Below, one piece after another: positions 1-7,854 of a stretch of DNA of 7,911 bases (position 1 is its first letter; each line of letters starts with the position of its first letter). This stretch comes from an uncultured Succinatimonas sp. (lineage in GTDB: Bacteria > Pseudomonadota > Gammaproteobacteria > Enterobacterales > Succinivibrionaceae). The notes under the pieces are model-generated. The model made no database searches. It saw only the letters and a list, made by a program, of their open reading frames with translations, and was not told where the DNA came from. A program made the translations under genes and the position numbers. The stretch is taken from positions 1-7,911 of the forward strand of contig CALBLB010000338.1 of NCBI GenBank assembly GCA_937896115.1, given 5' to 3'.

Positions 1-13
1 TTTGAAAAGGTAC

Positions 14-23
14 CCTAGGCTGA
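14..23. repeat. 10-bp direct repeat, left copy
   Basis: CCTAGGCTGA occurs here in the dnaG 3' region and again at 1991-2000 in the dnaG-apaH promoter region, in the same orientation, so the copies flank dnaG. It contains the palindrome CCTAGG. At ten bases the match may be coincidence. The left copy also contributes to the hairpin at 17-32, whereas the right copy has no matching inverted arm. Confidence 0.3.
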
Positions 24-32
24 TTTCAGCCT
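17..32 (-). other. Small hairpin downstream of dnaG
   Basis: A 6-bp stem AGGCTG/CAGCCT closes on an ATTT loop in the 3' region of dnaG, 24 bases after its stop codon. In the dnaG direction it is followed by TAGGGTACC and only then by TTTTC, so it is a poor intrinsic terminator. It could instead be an RNA-processing or weak attenuation element before a downstream gene. In E. coli that gene would be rpoD, but it lies outside this window. The rest of positions 1-56 shows nothing else recognisable. Confidence 0.35.
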
Positions 33-56
33 GTTTTGGCGGACTATTTGATTTTT

Positions 57-1928
57 CTAAATTTTTCTGTTTAAACCGCGTTTTTCGAGGCCGCGGGTCA
101 ATTCCGTCAACTCCTGCATGGCACTGTCTCCGCCTCCCATATCTAAGTTAGTTTGCAAAAAAGCGATACGCGACAACAAGGGTTTTGCCAAAACCTGCGG
201 TAACAATCTTGCAAGATAGATAATACGGTGATTAAGACAGCCCTGACGCTCAGAGCACTCTTTACCAAGATCGGCCAAAGCCAGCTTCTCATAACATTCG
301 TGTAATTTAGGATCTTCAACTCTTGCCAGCAACACCGCCGTGGAGATCTTCTCCGTGCGTTCTGGCTTGTTGAGATCTGCTGTTTTGCTTTCATTTACCC
401 CCGCAATAGACGAAATCAGCTCATCTGCCAGATCTGCTCCGCGTATATTCAGTCTCCTGCATAACTGCAGAAATTCAGCCAATCCAAACGGTTCGTAAAC
501 CAAGGCGATCACCGCAGGAAATTGCAATGCAAATGCCATTAAAACCCTGATGGGAGTTGATAACAAAGTGTCGGTATTGGTATTTTTTGTCTCAAAAGTT
601 TTTTGAAAAGGAAAATCCGTCTCGTGATTTTTCTGCGACTCAAGCATTGACCAGGCACGATCCGAGCTGATACCGCTTTTTTTGGCAAATTCCTCGACAC
701 ATACCTCGGACAGAGCATTAACCTGTACGCGTCTTATAAGTTTCATGGCCTCGGCAAAATAAGCCGCACGACTGTTGGGATCCTGCAAATTAAACAAAGA
801 CGCTGCATGGGAGATCAAAAACTCAGGATAACTTTGCGCATCATCAAGGTATTTTAAAAAAGCTCCCAATCCTTTGGAACGTACCAGCGAATCAGGATCA
901 TCTTCTGCAGGAAGAAATACAAAACTTACCTCGGTATCCTCGCTCAAAACCGGAGTAACCGTTTCTAAGGCATGCCAGGCTGCCGCACGACCTGCACTGT
1001 CACCGTCATAACAGCAGATAAGTTTTTTGGTGTAACGAAACATGAGTTTGAACTGCTCCTGAGTAGTAGCAGTTCCAAGTGAGGCTACCGCGCAGGAAAA
1101 CCCGGCCTGACGCACCGAGATCACATCCATATATCCTTCCACGATCACCAGCCGCGAAGGACGATTGTTGTTATCACGCAGGGCTTCGTACAAGCCGAAT
1201 AGTTCATTGCGCTTTTTATAGATCGGCGTTTCCTTGGTGTTCATGTACTTGGGCTTGTCATCCCCCATGGTTCTACCGCCGAAACTTATGATCCGTCCTT
1301 TTCTGTCGAAAATAGGGATCATCACGCGGTTTCTGTACATGGAAAAGCGGCGCCCGTTGTTGCCTACTATCAACCCGAGTTCGGTAAGCAAACGTATTTC
1401 CTGCTCGTTTTTACATACCTTTTCCTCGATAAAATGCCAGCCGTCAGGTGCAAAACCTAATCTTGCCTTAAGCATGGTTTCCTTGGTCAAACCGCGCTTT
1501 TGCGTAAAATACTCAAGTCCGGCCTTCCCTTCATCGGAAAACAAAGCCTGCGTGAATGCCGCAGCACAACGATCCATCAGTTCATACATGATCTTGAAAC
1601 GATCCGACGGATCTTTACGACCGCTTGCTTCGTATTCAACCGGGATCCCGGCAAAAGCAGCCAACTCCTCCACTGCATCTACAAATCCCAAATTTTTATA
1701 CTTCATGATGAACGTAAGCGCATCGCCGCCTGTATGACAGCCGTAGCAATAAAACATGTTCTTTGACGGCGTTACGCTAAAAGACGGTGTCTTTTCATGG
1801 TGAAAAGGGCAACAACAGGTATAGGAGGAACCGTGACGCGTCAACTTCAAGTACGATCCTATGAGCTTCTCGATTTCGACTGCAGGCAACAGACGTTCTG
1901 AAACAAAGTTTTTGGCAATAAGCGGCAT
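57..1928 (-). CDS. dnaG: DNA primase DnaG
   Basis: This 623-residue protein synthesises the RNA primers used by the replicative polymerase at the fork, working with the DnaB helicase. An N-terminal CHC2 zinc-binding domain (about residues 1-100) carries Cys40, His43, Cys61 and Cys64 in the usual PFHxEKTPSF and FYCYGC contexts. The catalytic core follows, with the RNA polymerase-like basic motif KPKYMNTKET near 225-234. Its TOPRIM fold shows EGYMD (Glu264), YDGDSAGR (Asp308, Asp310) and an acidic DDPD motif near 343-346, so all metal-binding residues are present. The C-terminal helicase-interaction domain (about 455-623) is divergent, as is normal. The protein is some 40 residues longer than E. 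coli DnaG (581), partly through a polar Asn/Thr-rich linker near 430-457. The start is supported by an AGGGGGA site just upstream. The gene is divergent from apaH; rpsU, its usual upstream neighbour in E. coli, is not next to it. The family call is near certain. Confidence 0.98.
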   Translation of the reverse strand: MPLIAKNFVSERLLPAVEIEKLIGSYLKLTRHGSSYTCCCPFHHEKTPSFSVTPSKNMFYCYGCHTGGDALTFIMKYKNLGFVDAVEELAAFAGIPVEYEASGRKDPSDRFKIMYELMDRCAAAFTQALFSDEGKAGLEYFTQKRGLTKETMLKARLGFAPDGWHFIEEKVCKNEQEIRLLTELGLIVGNNGRRFSMYRNRVMIPIFDRKGRIISFGGRTMGDDKPKYMNTKETPIYKKRNELFGLYEALRDNNNRPSRLVIVEGYMDVISVRQAGFSCAVASLGTATTQEQFKLMFRYTKKLICCYDGDSAGRAAAWHALETVTPVLSEDTEVSFVFLPAEDDPDSLVRSKGLGAFLKYLDDAQSYPEFLISHAASLFNLQDPNSRAAYFAEAMKLIRRVQVNALSEVCVEEFAKKSGISSDRAWSMLESQKNHETDFPFQKTFETKNTNTDTLLSTPIRVLMAFALQFPAVIALVYEPFGLAEFLQLCRRLNIRGADLADELISSIAGVNESKTADLNKPERTEKISTAVLLARVEDPKLHECYEKLALADLGKECSERQGCLNHRIIYLARLLPQVLAKPLLSRIAFLQTNLDMGGGDSAMQELTELTRGLEKRGLNRKI

Positions 1929-1932
1929 GTGA

Positions 1933-1939
1933 TCCCCCT
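1933..1939 (-). promoter_or_regulatory. Ribosome binding site of dnaG
   Basis: On the minus strand AGGGGGA ends four bases before the ATG at 1926-1928. The core is a run of G rather than the perfect AGGAGG, so it is moderate in strength. It supports the chosen start, whose N-terminus also aligns with DnaG of E. coli. Confidence 0.6.
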
Positions 1940-1957
1940 AAACAGGAAAGTACGTCT

Positions 1958-1985
1958 ATTTTAACAACAGAAAAAAAGCTTTTAA
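1958..1985 (-). promoter_or_regulatory. Possible promoter of dnaG
   Basis: On the minus strand a -10-like TAAAAT (1958-1963) lies 16 bases after a weak -35-like TTAAAA (1980-1985). It is the best sigma-70 type match I can see between the two divergent genes for dnaG. The spacer contains a run of seven T on this strand, part of an AAAAGCTTTT palindrome (1974-1983). The -35 is poor, so the call is tentative. Confidence 0.35.
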
Positions 1986-1990
1986 GAGGA

Positions 1991-2000
1991 CCTAGGCTGA
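1991..2000. repeat. 10-bp direct repeat, right copy
   Basis: This is the second CCTAGGCTGA. It lies between the proposed -35 regions of the dnaG (minus) and apaH (plus) promoters, a position where a shared regulator could act. No known operator was recognised in it. Confidence 0.3.
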
Positions 2001-2010
2001 ATCCGACTGC

Positions 2011-2038
2011 TTTAGATCGCTTCATTGTTTTGTACAAT
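2011..2038 (+). promoter_or_regulatory. Probable promoter of apaH
   Basis: TTTAGA (2011-2016, 4 of 6 to TTGACA) and TACAAT (2033-2038, 5 of 6 to TATAAT) are separated by 16 bases. They would start transcription about 15-20 bases upstream of the apaH start codon, giving a short leader. This fits a sigma-70 housekeeping promoter placed back to back with that of dnaG. Confidence 0.5.
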
Positions 2039-2047
2039 TGAACCACT

Positions 2048-2055
2048 AAAGGAGG
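2048..2055 (+). promoter_or_regulatory. Ribosome binding site of apaH
   Basis: AAAGGAGG is a near-perfect Shine-Dalgarno sequence six bases before the ATG at 2062. It fixes the start of apaH and is the strongest ribosome site in the window. Confidence 0.85.
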
Positions 2056-2061
2056 ATTGAC

Positions 2062-2916
2062 ATGAGCACATTCTGCATAGGCGATCTGCACGGCTGCTAT
2101 GATGAATTCATGCAGCTTCTGGATAAAATCTCTTTTGACGAACATAAAGATACGCTTTATCTCACAGGAGATCTGATCGGAAGAGGTCCCAGACCGCTTG
2201 AAACCATCAATTTCGTCATGAAATACCGCGATTGCATACACACCGTACTCGGCAATCACGATCTCAATTTTCTTGCAGTGCTTGCAAACGAGCGTCAGGC
2301 CCGCCCCAAAGACAACCTGGAACCATTGCTAAATGCTGCCAATTTGAATGAGATAGAAAATTTTCTGCTGTCGCGTCCGCTCATAAAATTCTGTAAAGAA
2401 AAAAATTTCGCCGTATGCCATGCCGGCATTCATCCGCTTTGGGATCTGCGCACGGCCAAAAAACTTTCAAAGGAAATTTCTGCAGTACTTGCCAACCCTC
2501 TGCAACGTTGTCTTTTACTGCGTAACATGTACCGCGACAACCCGTTTATCTGGAATGACAATTACCGCGGTATGGTGCGCTGGCGTTACATCGTCAACGT
2601 CTTTACCCGCATGCGTCTTGTCAGTGAAAATCTTGCATTGGACTACGGGCATTCCAGTTCATCTCTTGAAGAAGCCAGAGCTGAAAAACTCTATCCTTGG
2701 TTTGATTTCATTCCGCCTTTGCAAAGGCATAAGAAAAATTACAAGTTAATCTTCGGGCATTGGGCCGCTCTCAATGCTAAATGTCAGCATGAAAACATAG
2801 TAGCCCTTGACACGGGATGCGTATGGGGAGGAAAACTTACCGCCTGGAACGCACTGGATAACAAGCGCATAAGCGTACCTTCTGCAGGACATCTGCAACC
2901 GTCAGCCAAATTTTGA
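2062..2916 (+). CDS. apaH: Symmetrical Ap4A hydrolase ApaH
   Basis: Bis(5'-nucleosyl)-tetraphosphatase (symmetrical) of 284 residues. The family splits diadenosine tetraphosphate into two ADP, limiting this stress-linked nucleotide in the cytoplasm, and has also been linked to removal of Np4 caps from RNA. It is a calcineurin-like metallophosphatase. Metal-binding motifs are GDLHG (7-11, Asp8, His10), GDLIGRGP (36-43, Asp37), GNHD (64-67), His120 in the CHAGIHP segment and His233 in FGHWA. The C-terminal signature DTGCVWGG (250-257) is typical of ApaH rather than of general protein phosphatases. Length matches E. coli ApaH (about 280). It is the only plus-strand gene, divergent from dnaG and convergent with the MATE genes. 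The usual partner apaG/ksgA is not adjacent. Its stop codon lies inside the left arm of the terminator hairpin. Confidence 0.97.
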   Translation: MSTFCIGDLHGCYDEFMQLLDKISFDEHKDTLYLTGDLIGRGPRPLETINFVMKYRDCIHTVLGNHDLNFLAVLANERQARPKDNLEPLLNAANLNEIENFLLSRPLIKFCKEKNFAVCHAGIHPLWDLRTAKKLSKEISAVLANPLQRCLLLRNMYRDNPFIWNDNYRGMVRWRYIVNVFTRMRLVSENLALDYGHSSSSLEEARAEKLYPWFDFIPPLQRHKKNYKLIFGHWAALNAKCQHENIVALDTGCVWGGKLTAWNALDNKRISVPSAGHLQPSAKF

Positions 2917-2949
2917 AAAATGCCGCGAAAATCGCGGCTATTTTCAAAA
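2911..2949. terminator. Bidirectional intrinsic terminator
   Basis: The left arm TTTTGAAAA (2911-2919) pairs with TTTTCAAAA (2941-2949). Inside it GCCGCG (2922-2927) pairs with CGCGGC (2933-2938) around a five-base loop. The GC core is flanked by A-runs on the left and T-runs on the right, so it can terminate apaH rightwards and the obgE-folA-MATE unit leftwards. The left arm starts just before the apaH stop codon, and the right arm ends eight bases before the 3' end of the MATE gene. Confidence 0.88.
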
Positions 2950-2957
2950 TGAAGAGG

Positions 2958-4316
2958 CTAAAGCGTCTGTACTTTTACCACTTTTTTCAGGCAATAGACG
3001 TAAGCGCCGAACAGTACTACGGCAGTTATGGCCCAGGAGATCGGATAGGTGATCATCAAAGTTTCATAGTTTGGTGCTGAAGGGTAGACGTACCAAAGCC
3101 ACCACAGACGTTCACCGCATATACAGATCATGGCAATGAGTGCAGGAGGCAACGACCATCCGTAACCGCGCATCGAATCCGAAAGAGCTTCGATCATCGC
3201 GTTGATAAATTGAAATCCCATCACATAAAACACGCGCAACATGGCTATGTCCACCACGGCCTGCGAATCGCTGAAGAAGGACAAAAGCCAGGGCGATACA
3301 AAATATCCGCCTACGCCGACTACCAAAGACAGTCCCGTACACCATCCAAACGACACCAGGAAAATGCGACGACAACGTTTTAAATTGCCGGCACCGAAAT
3401 TCTGACCGATAAAGGTGGTTGCTGCCAAACCGAAGGCATTTACGAAGCAATAGAGATTATTCTCGATGGTAAAGCCTGCGGCACTGCCTGCCATGGCCTC
3501 AGCCCCCAAAGAGTTGATGGCCACCTGAAAGATAAGATTGGCTATGCCGAAAACCATGCCCTGAATGCCGGCAGGCAGACCTATGGACACGATCGCACGT
3601 GCTTTGCGCCACTCAAAGTGAGTGAGTTTATGCAATCTTAACTTCAGTACCCCTTCTTCACGCATGAGCATAAACCACAAAAAAGATGCCGAAAGCATGA
3701 AAGAGAGCAAAGTAGCACAGGCCACCCCGTTTATGCCCGTATCCAGTACTCCTACGGCAATGTAATTACCCGCAAGATTGAAAGTGCACGATAAGCACAA
3801 TGCCCACAGCGGAGTTGCCGTATCGCCTTTTGATCTGAAGAAAGCAGCTTCAAAATTAAACAGCGAAATAAAAGGCATGGCAAAAAAATACCACTGCAGA
3901 TAAACGATGGCAGGCTCATGCACTTCTTTGGGAACAGCCATCACTTCTACTATCCAAGAAGTAGACGACAAACCCAGGATCATTACCAATAGTCCCACGG
4001 CCAAAGCGACCCAAATCCCGGTATACATGGTGTTTGAGGCTTCATCTTCCTTGCCCTGACCAAGATATCTGGCCATCACCACGTTGGCACCTATGGACAT
4101 TCCCACAAAGAGCATGACGATAAGAAAGATCACGGAAATGCTGTTGCCCACGGCCGCCATGTCGTTACCTGACGAAAAATGTCCTAAAAAGAACACATCG
4201 GCCGCGTTGTACAACTGCTGCAACATGGAGGTAAGTCCAAGCGGCAGTGCAAACAACACCATTTTGTTCCAGATGCTGCCGTGCAGCATATCCATTTCAA
4301 CTTTTTTCTTTCCCAT
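2958..4316 (-). CDS. MATE family efflux transporter (second of tandem pair)
   Basis: A 452-residue inner-membrane protein with about twelve hydrophobic segments and the two-fold internal repeat of the MATE (multidrug and toxic compound extrusion) family. Each half carries the segment after the second helix of the half: VMARYLGQG (80-88) and, in the second half, FIGQNFGAG (302-310). Asp40 in the first helix region (NAADVFFLG) is a typical conserved MATE acidic residue. The family exports cationic drugs or metabolites in exchange for Na+ or H+; which substrate and ion apply here cannot be read. The sequence resembles the broad NorM/DinF/MepA-like group, and I cannot place it further. It begins five bases after the stop of its paralog. 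Only weak, distant Shine-Dalgarno candidates (CAGG, AAGGA inside the preceding gene) are present, so translational coupling is likely. It is the last gene of the unit. Confidence 0.94.
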   Translation of the reverse strand: MGKKKVEMDMLHGSIWNKMVLFALPLGLTSMLQQLYNAADVFFLGHFSSGNDMAAVGNSISVIFLIVMLFVGMSIGANVVMARYLGQGKEDEASNTMYTGIWVALAVGLLVMILGLSSTSWIVEVMAVPKEVHEPAIVYLQWYFFAMPFISLFNFEAAFFRSKGDTATPLWALCLSCTFNLAGNYIAVGVLDTGINGVACATLLSFMLSASFLWFMLMREEGVLKLRLHKLTHFEWRKARAIVSIGLPAGIQGMVFGIANLIFQVAINSLGAEAMAGSAAGFTIENNLYCFVNAFGLAATTFIGQNFGAGNLKRCRRIFLVSFGWCTGLSLVVGVGGYFVSPWLLSFFSDSQAVVDIAMLRVFYVMGFQFINAMIEALSDSMRGYGWSLPPALIAMICICGERLWWLWYVYPSAPNYETLMITYPISWAITAVVLFGAYVYCLKKVVKVQTL

Positions 4317-4321
4317 CTTTT

Positions 4322-5746
4322 TCAGGCCTGTCCTTCTTGTTTTAATTTCAATGTCTTTACTTCATTAGCTTTGGTCTGAGCTGTCAGCGCTGCAAGTTCG
4401 CGAGTGCGTTTTTTCACGCAACGCAGGTATAACCACATGATAAAAGGGCTTACCAATATCCAGGATACCGGATAGGTGATGAGCAGAGTCTGAAAATCAG
4501 GATGAGCCTTAAATACCGTAACAAGCCACAGCATGCGTTCACCTACGATAAAAAAAGTCGTGACCAAAGCAGGCGGTAGTGAATACCCAAAGCCGCGCAT
4601 TGCTCCTGACAAGACTTCAAACGGAACGCAGATCACGTAAAGCAAAATAACCGTATACATTCTGACAAGAGCTATATCGGCTACCTTTTCACTGTCGGTG
4701 AAAAGCCAAATGAGCCGATCGCCTGCAAACCACACTACGCTTGCCCAAAATATGGTAACTGCAAAATTAAGAGCCATGGCAGAATGCACCACTTGGGAGC
4801 ATCTTTGCATGTTTCCGGCACCGTAATTTTGGCTTACGAAGGTAGTTGCAGCCATGCCGAAGGCCATCAGGAAAACATAAATATTAAGTTCGAACACCAA
4901 GGCGGCAGCGGATGCGGCCATCACCTCGGCACCAAGCGAATTTATCGCACCCTGTATAACCAGATTGGATATGGAAAATACCATGGCCTGCACTCCTGCA
5001 GGCAAGCCGATGAAGATCACCGCTTTGGCCTTACGTATTTCAAAATGCCCAAGCTTGCCTATTTCAAGCTTCAAAACTCCGCGTTCGTGTTTTAGTTTGA
5101 TGAAGAGCAAAACAGCTGAAAAAAAGTTGGCCAAAGAAGTTGCCGCAGCCACTCCCGAAATTCCCAAACCGCACTTTACCGCCGCAAGATCGAGCACGAC
5201 ATTGAGTACGCTTGCTGCTACCAATGCCAATAACGGAGTCATGGTATTGCCGTGAGCACGAAAAAGCGCCGCTTCAAAATTAAAAATTGAAAGAAAAGGC
5301 ATGCCGGCCATGTACCAAACTAGGTAATTTACCGAAAACCCGTGTACGCTGGGCGGTACTCCCATAAGATCGGTAATGCCGGCAGCTCCCAGCACTACCG
5401 GTACGGCTATGATCAAACCGCAGGTAAAAGCCAAAAGCAAGGAAGTGTAAATGGTAAGATTGGCGTTTTTCAAATCGCCTTGACCTATATAGCGGGCCAT
5501 CACCACATTGGCCCCTAAGGACAACCCGACGAAGAGACTTACCAAGATCCCGATTATGGGCAGATTATTGCCTACTGCCGCCATGGCATCATCGCCTAAA
5601 TAACGACCTAATACCAAAACATCGGTAGTGTTGTAGATCTGTTGCAACAATGAAGTTAGGGCAAGTTGCAACGAAAAGAAAAGGATCTTGTCCCAAAGGC
5701 GGCCGTGAAGCATATCCATGCCGCCGCCAAAAAATTTCTTCAGCAT
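4322..5746 (-). CDS. MATE family efflux transporter (first of tandem pair)
   Basis: A 474-residue MATE-family membrane protein, clearly a paralog of the next gene. The openings MDMLHGRLWDK and MDMLHGSIWNK align directly, and roughly half of the first 50 aligned residues are identical by eye. The repeat segments are VMARYIGQG (82-90) and FVSQNYGAG (303-311), with Asp42 in the first helix (NTTDVLVLG). Unlike its partner it has a charged, Lys-rich C-terminal tail of about 30 residues (from about 445), predicted to be cytoplasmic. The chosen ATG has AGGA six bases upstream. A second in-frame ATG at residue 10 would give a protein more like the paralog. It probably exports a cationic or amphipathic compound by Na+ or H+ antiport; the substrate is unknown. 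Co-transcription with folA is inferred from same-strand spacing of 47 bases without a convincing terminator. Confidence 0.94.
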   Translation of the reverse strand: MLKKFFGGGMDMLHGRLWDKILFFSLQLALTSLLQQIYNTTDVLVLGRYLGDDAMAAVGNNLPIIGILVSLFVGLSLGANVVMARYIGQGDLKNANLTIYTSLLLAFTCGLIIAVPVVLGAAGITDLMGVPPSVHGFSVNYLVWYMAGMPFLSIFNFEAALFRAHGNTMTPLLALVAASVLNVVLDLAAVKCGLGISGVAAATSLANFFSAVLLFIKLKHERGVLKLEIGKLGHFEIRKAKAVIFIGLPAGVQAMVFSISNLVIQGAINSLGAEVMAASAAALVFELNIYVFLMAFGMAATTFVSQNYGAGNMQRCSQVVHSAMALNFAVTIFWASVVWFAGDRLIWLFTDSEKVADIALVRMYTVILLYVICVPFEVLSGAMRGFGYSLPPALVTTFFIVGERMLWLVTVFKAHPDFQTLLITYPVSWILVSPFIMWLYLRCVKKRTRELAALTAQTKANEVKTLKLKQEGQA

Positions 5747-5764
5747 TCCATTTCCTGAAAAAAA
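5747..5764 (-). promoter_or_regulatory. U-rich leader and ribosome site of first MATE gene
   Basis: In the folA-MATE gap the minus strand reads a run of seven T (5758-5764) followed by CAGGAAATGGA and the ATG. AGGA (5753-5756) is six bases from the start. A U-run next to a Shine-Dalgarno site can aid ribosomal protein S1 binding. No stable hairpin precedes it, so I do not read it as a terminator. Another ATG at 5749-5751 is out of frame. Confidence 0.5.
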
Positions 5765-5793
5765 CCAAAGAACGAAACGGTGACTACGCCGAT

Positions 5794-6294
5794 TTAACTG
5801 CGTTTCCAGATCTCAAATTCGTATTTAAGATCGCCGTCGCTGTGCTCCTGCACTTCACAACGTTTAAAATTAAGATCTTCAAAATGCGGGAAAAAGGTAT
5901 CGGCATCTTTGGGACTGACATGCACGCGGGTAAGATGCAGAACCGCCGCTTTGGGCAAAGCCTCTTTATACAGCGCCGCTCCACCTATCACCATGGCGGA
6001 TTTTTGCTGATCTTTGCAAAGATCCAAGGCTTCATCAAGGCTTGTTACCACCGCAACATCCTGATCTTTAAGTCTGGGATCGGCCCTGTTTAAAGTCGAA
6101 CTTACGATCACGTTGAAGCGTCCCGGCAAAACCCTGCCTATGGACTCAAAGGTACGTCTGCCCATGATCACGGGATGTCCCATGGTCACTTCCTTAAAAT
6201 GCCTGAGATCCGCGCTCAGGTGCCAGGGGATCCTGCCGTCAACACCTATGGCAAAGTTGTCGGCAAGGGCTACGATAATTTCCAAAGAAGGCAT
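5794..6294 (-). CDS. folA: Dihydrofolate reductase
   Basis: This 166-residue cytoplasmic enzyme reduces dihydrofolate to tetrahydrofolate with NADPH, supplying one-carbon carriers for thymidylate, purine and methionine synthesis. It is the trimethoprim target. The catalytic acid is Asp29 in PWHLSADL (23-30), equivalent to Asp27 of E. coli. NADPH-binding segments MGRRTFESIGRPL-like (44-56) and VIGGAALY (102-109) are intact. Leu30 and Phe33 keep the hydrophobic substrate pocket. The usual length for the family is about 160. An AAGGA site overlapping the obgE stop codon lies six bases before the ATG, giving a nine-base gap and probable translational coupling to obgE. Resistance status cannot be judged from the visible residues; nothing resembles the plasmid-borne dfr types. 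In E. coli folA is convergent with apaH; here the two MATE genes lie between them. Confidence 0.97.
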   Translation of the reverse strand: MPSLEIIVALADNFAIGVDGRIPWHLSADLRHFKEVTMGHPVIMGRRTFESIGRVLPGRFNVIVSSTLNRADPRLKDQDVAVVTSLDEALDLCKDQQKSAMVIGGAALYKEALPKAAVLHLTRVHVSPKDADTFFPHFEDLNFKRCEVQEHSDGDLKYEFEIWKRS

Positions 6295-6300
6295 ATTCGA

Positions 6301-6303
6301 TCC

Positions 6304-6305
<2 letters not shown>
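6301..6305 (-). promoter_or_regulatory. Ribosome binding site of folA inside obgE end
   Basis: AAGGA on the minus strand shares bases with the obgE TAA stop (6304-6306) and lies six bases before the folA ATG (6292-6294). A ribosome finishing obgE would therefore sit on the folA start region, which supports coupled translation. Confidence 0.7.
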
Positions 6306-7485
<1,180 letters not shown>

Positions 7486-7503
7486 TCATGCCGTTAAAGA
7501 CAC

Positions 7504-7530
7504 AAAAACCCAGCTTGAATTAAGCTGGGT
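7504..7530 (-). terminator. Intrinsic terminator after rpmA
   Basis: On the minus strand a 9-bp stem ACCCAGCTT/AAGCTGGGT with a five-base loop is followed directly by TTTTG. It lies 39 bases past the rpmA stop. It should end much of the rplU-rpmA transcript and leaves obgE to read-through or to a promoter I cannot identify in the remaining 51 bases. Confidence 0.85.
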
Positions 7531-7535
7531 CTACA

Positions 7536-7552
7536 TCCCGCTTAATGCGGGA
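7536..7552 (-). other. First hairpin of a tandem pair after rpmA
   Basis: A 6-bp stem TCCCGC/GCGGGA with a five-base loop sits between the rpmA stop and the terminator, five bases upstream of the terminator stem. It has no T-run of its own. It may protect the rpmA 3' end from exonucleases or assist termination. Confidence 0.5.
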
Positions 7553-7569
7553 CGATTCCTTCAAAATGA

Positions 7570-7836
7570 TTACTGTTCGTCGGCAACAACAATTTCGACG
7601 AACTTACGCTGCTGCTTGCCGCGGGTCACAAAAGCGACCTTACCATCGGCCTTAGCAAACAGGGTATCATCCTTGCCGATACCAACATTGGTGCCGGGGT
7701 GGAAATGAGTGCCGCGCTGACGCACGATGATGGAACCTGCAGAAACAGTCTCACCGGCGTAACGCTTAACGCCTAAACGCTGTGCATTGGAATCGCGGCC
7801 GTTACGTACGGAACCGCCAGCTTTCTTATGTGCCAT
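7570..7836 (-). CDS. rpmA: 50S ribosomal protein L27
   Basis: An 88-residue ribosomal protein of the large subunit. It begins [16 protein letters not shown], with the flexible lysine-rich N-terminus that reaches the peptidyl transferase centre in this family. There is no N-terminal extension of the cleaved Firmicutes type. Core motifs [10 protein letters not shown] and LFAKADGKV are intact, and the length is close to E. coli L27 (85). It begins 18 bases after rplU with an AGAGGT ribosome site, so the two form the standard rplU-rpmA operon. Tandem hairpins follow it. Confidence 0.99.
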   Translation of the reverse strand: MAHKKAGGSVRNGRDSNAQRLGVKRYAGETVSAGSIIVRQRGTHFHPGTNVGIGKDDTLFAKADGKVAFVTRGKQQRKFVEIVVADEQ

Positions 7837-7844
7837 TTGAAATT

Positions 7845-7850
7845 ACCTCT
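7845..7850 (-). promoter_or_regulatory. Ribosome binding site of rpmA
   Basis: AGAGGT on the minus strand lies eight bases before the rpmA ATG and four bases after the rplU stop. It confirms the start of L27 and indicates independent initiation close behind the L21 gene. Confidence 0.7.
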
Positions 7851-7854
7851 CAAA

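Noticed and set aside
1079..1766. Overlapping plus-strand open frames opposite dnaG, up to 167 codons
   Set aside because: They lie wholly antisense to the well-supported primase gene, have no recognisable family and no good ribosome site, and are expected as frame shadows.
1974..1983. Palindrome AAAAGCTTTT as an operator
   Set aside because: It is simple A/T-rich symmetry around AGCT and falls in the spacer of a tentative promoter; no known regulator site matches.
1795..2259. Minus-strand open frame of 154 codons spanning the dnaG start, the dnaG-apaH gap and the apaH start
   Set aside because: It overlaps two conserved genes in other frames and would cross both of their promoters and ribosome sites. 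No protein family is recognisable.
2958..5746. MATE pair as a recently acquired mobile cargo
   Set aside because: No transposase, integrase, terminal inverted repeats or target duplication is visible, and the spacing is that of an integrated operon.
5747..5793. Possible terminator between folA and the first MATE gene, suggested by a run of seven T
   Set aside because: No stable stem precedes the T-run on the minus strand, and the run abuts a ribosome binding site, so a leader role fits better.
5650..6093. Plus-strand open frame of 147 codons opposite the first MATE gene and folA
   Set aside because: Its translation is low in recognisable motifs and antisense to two clear genes.
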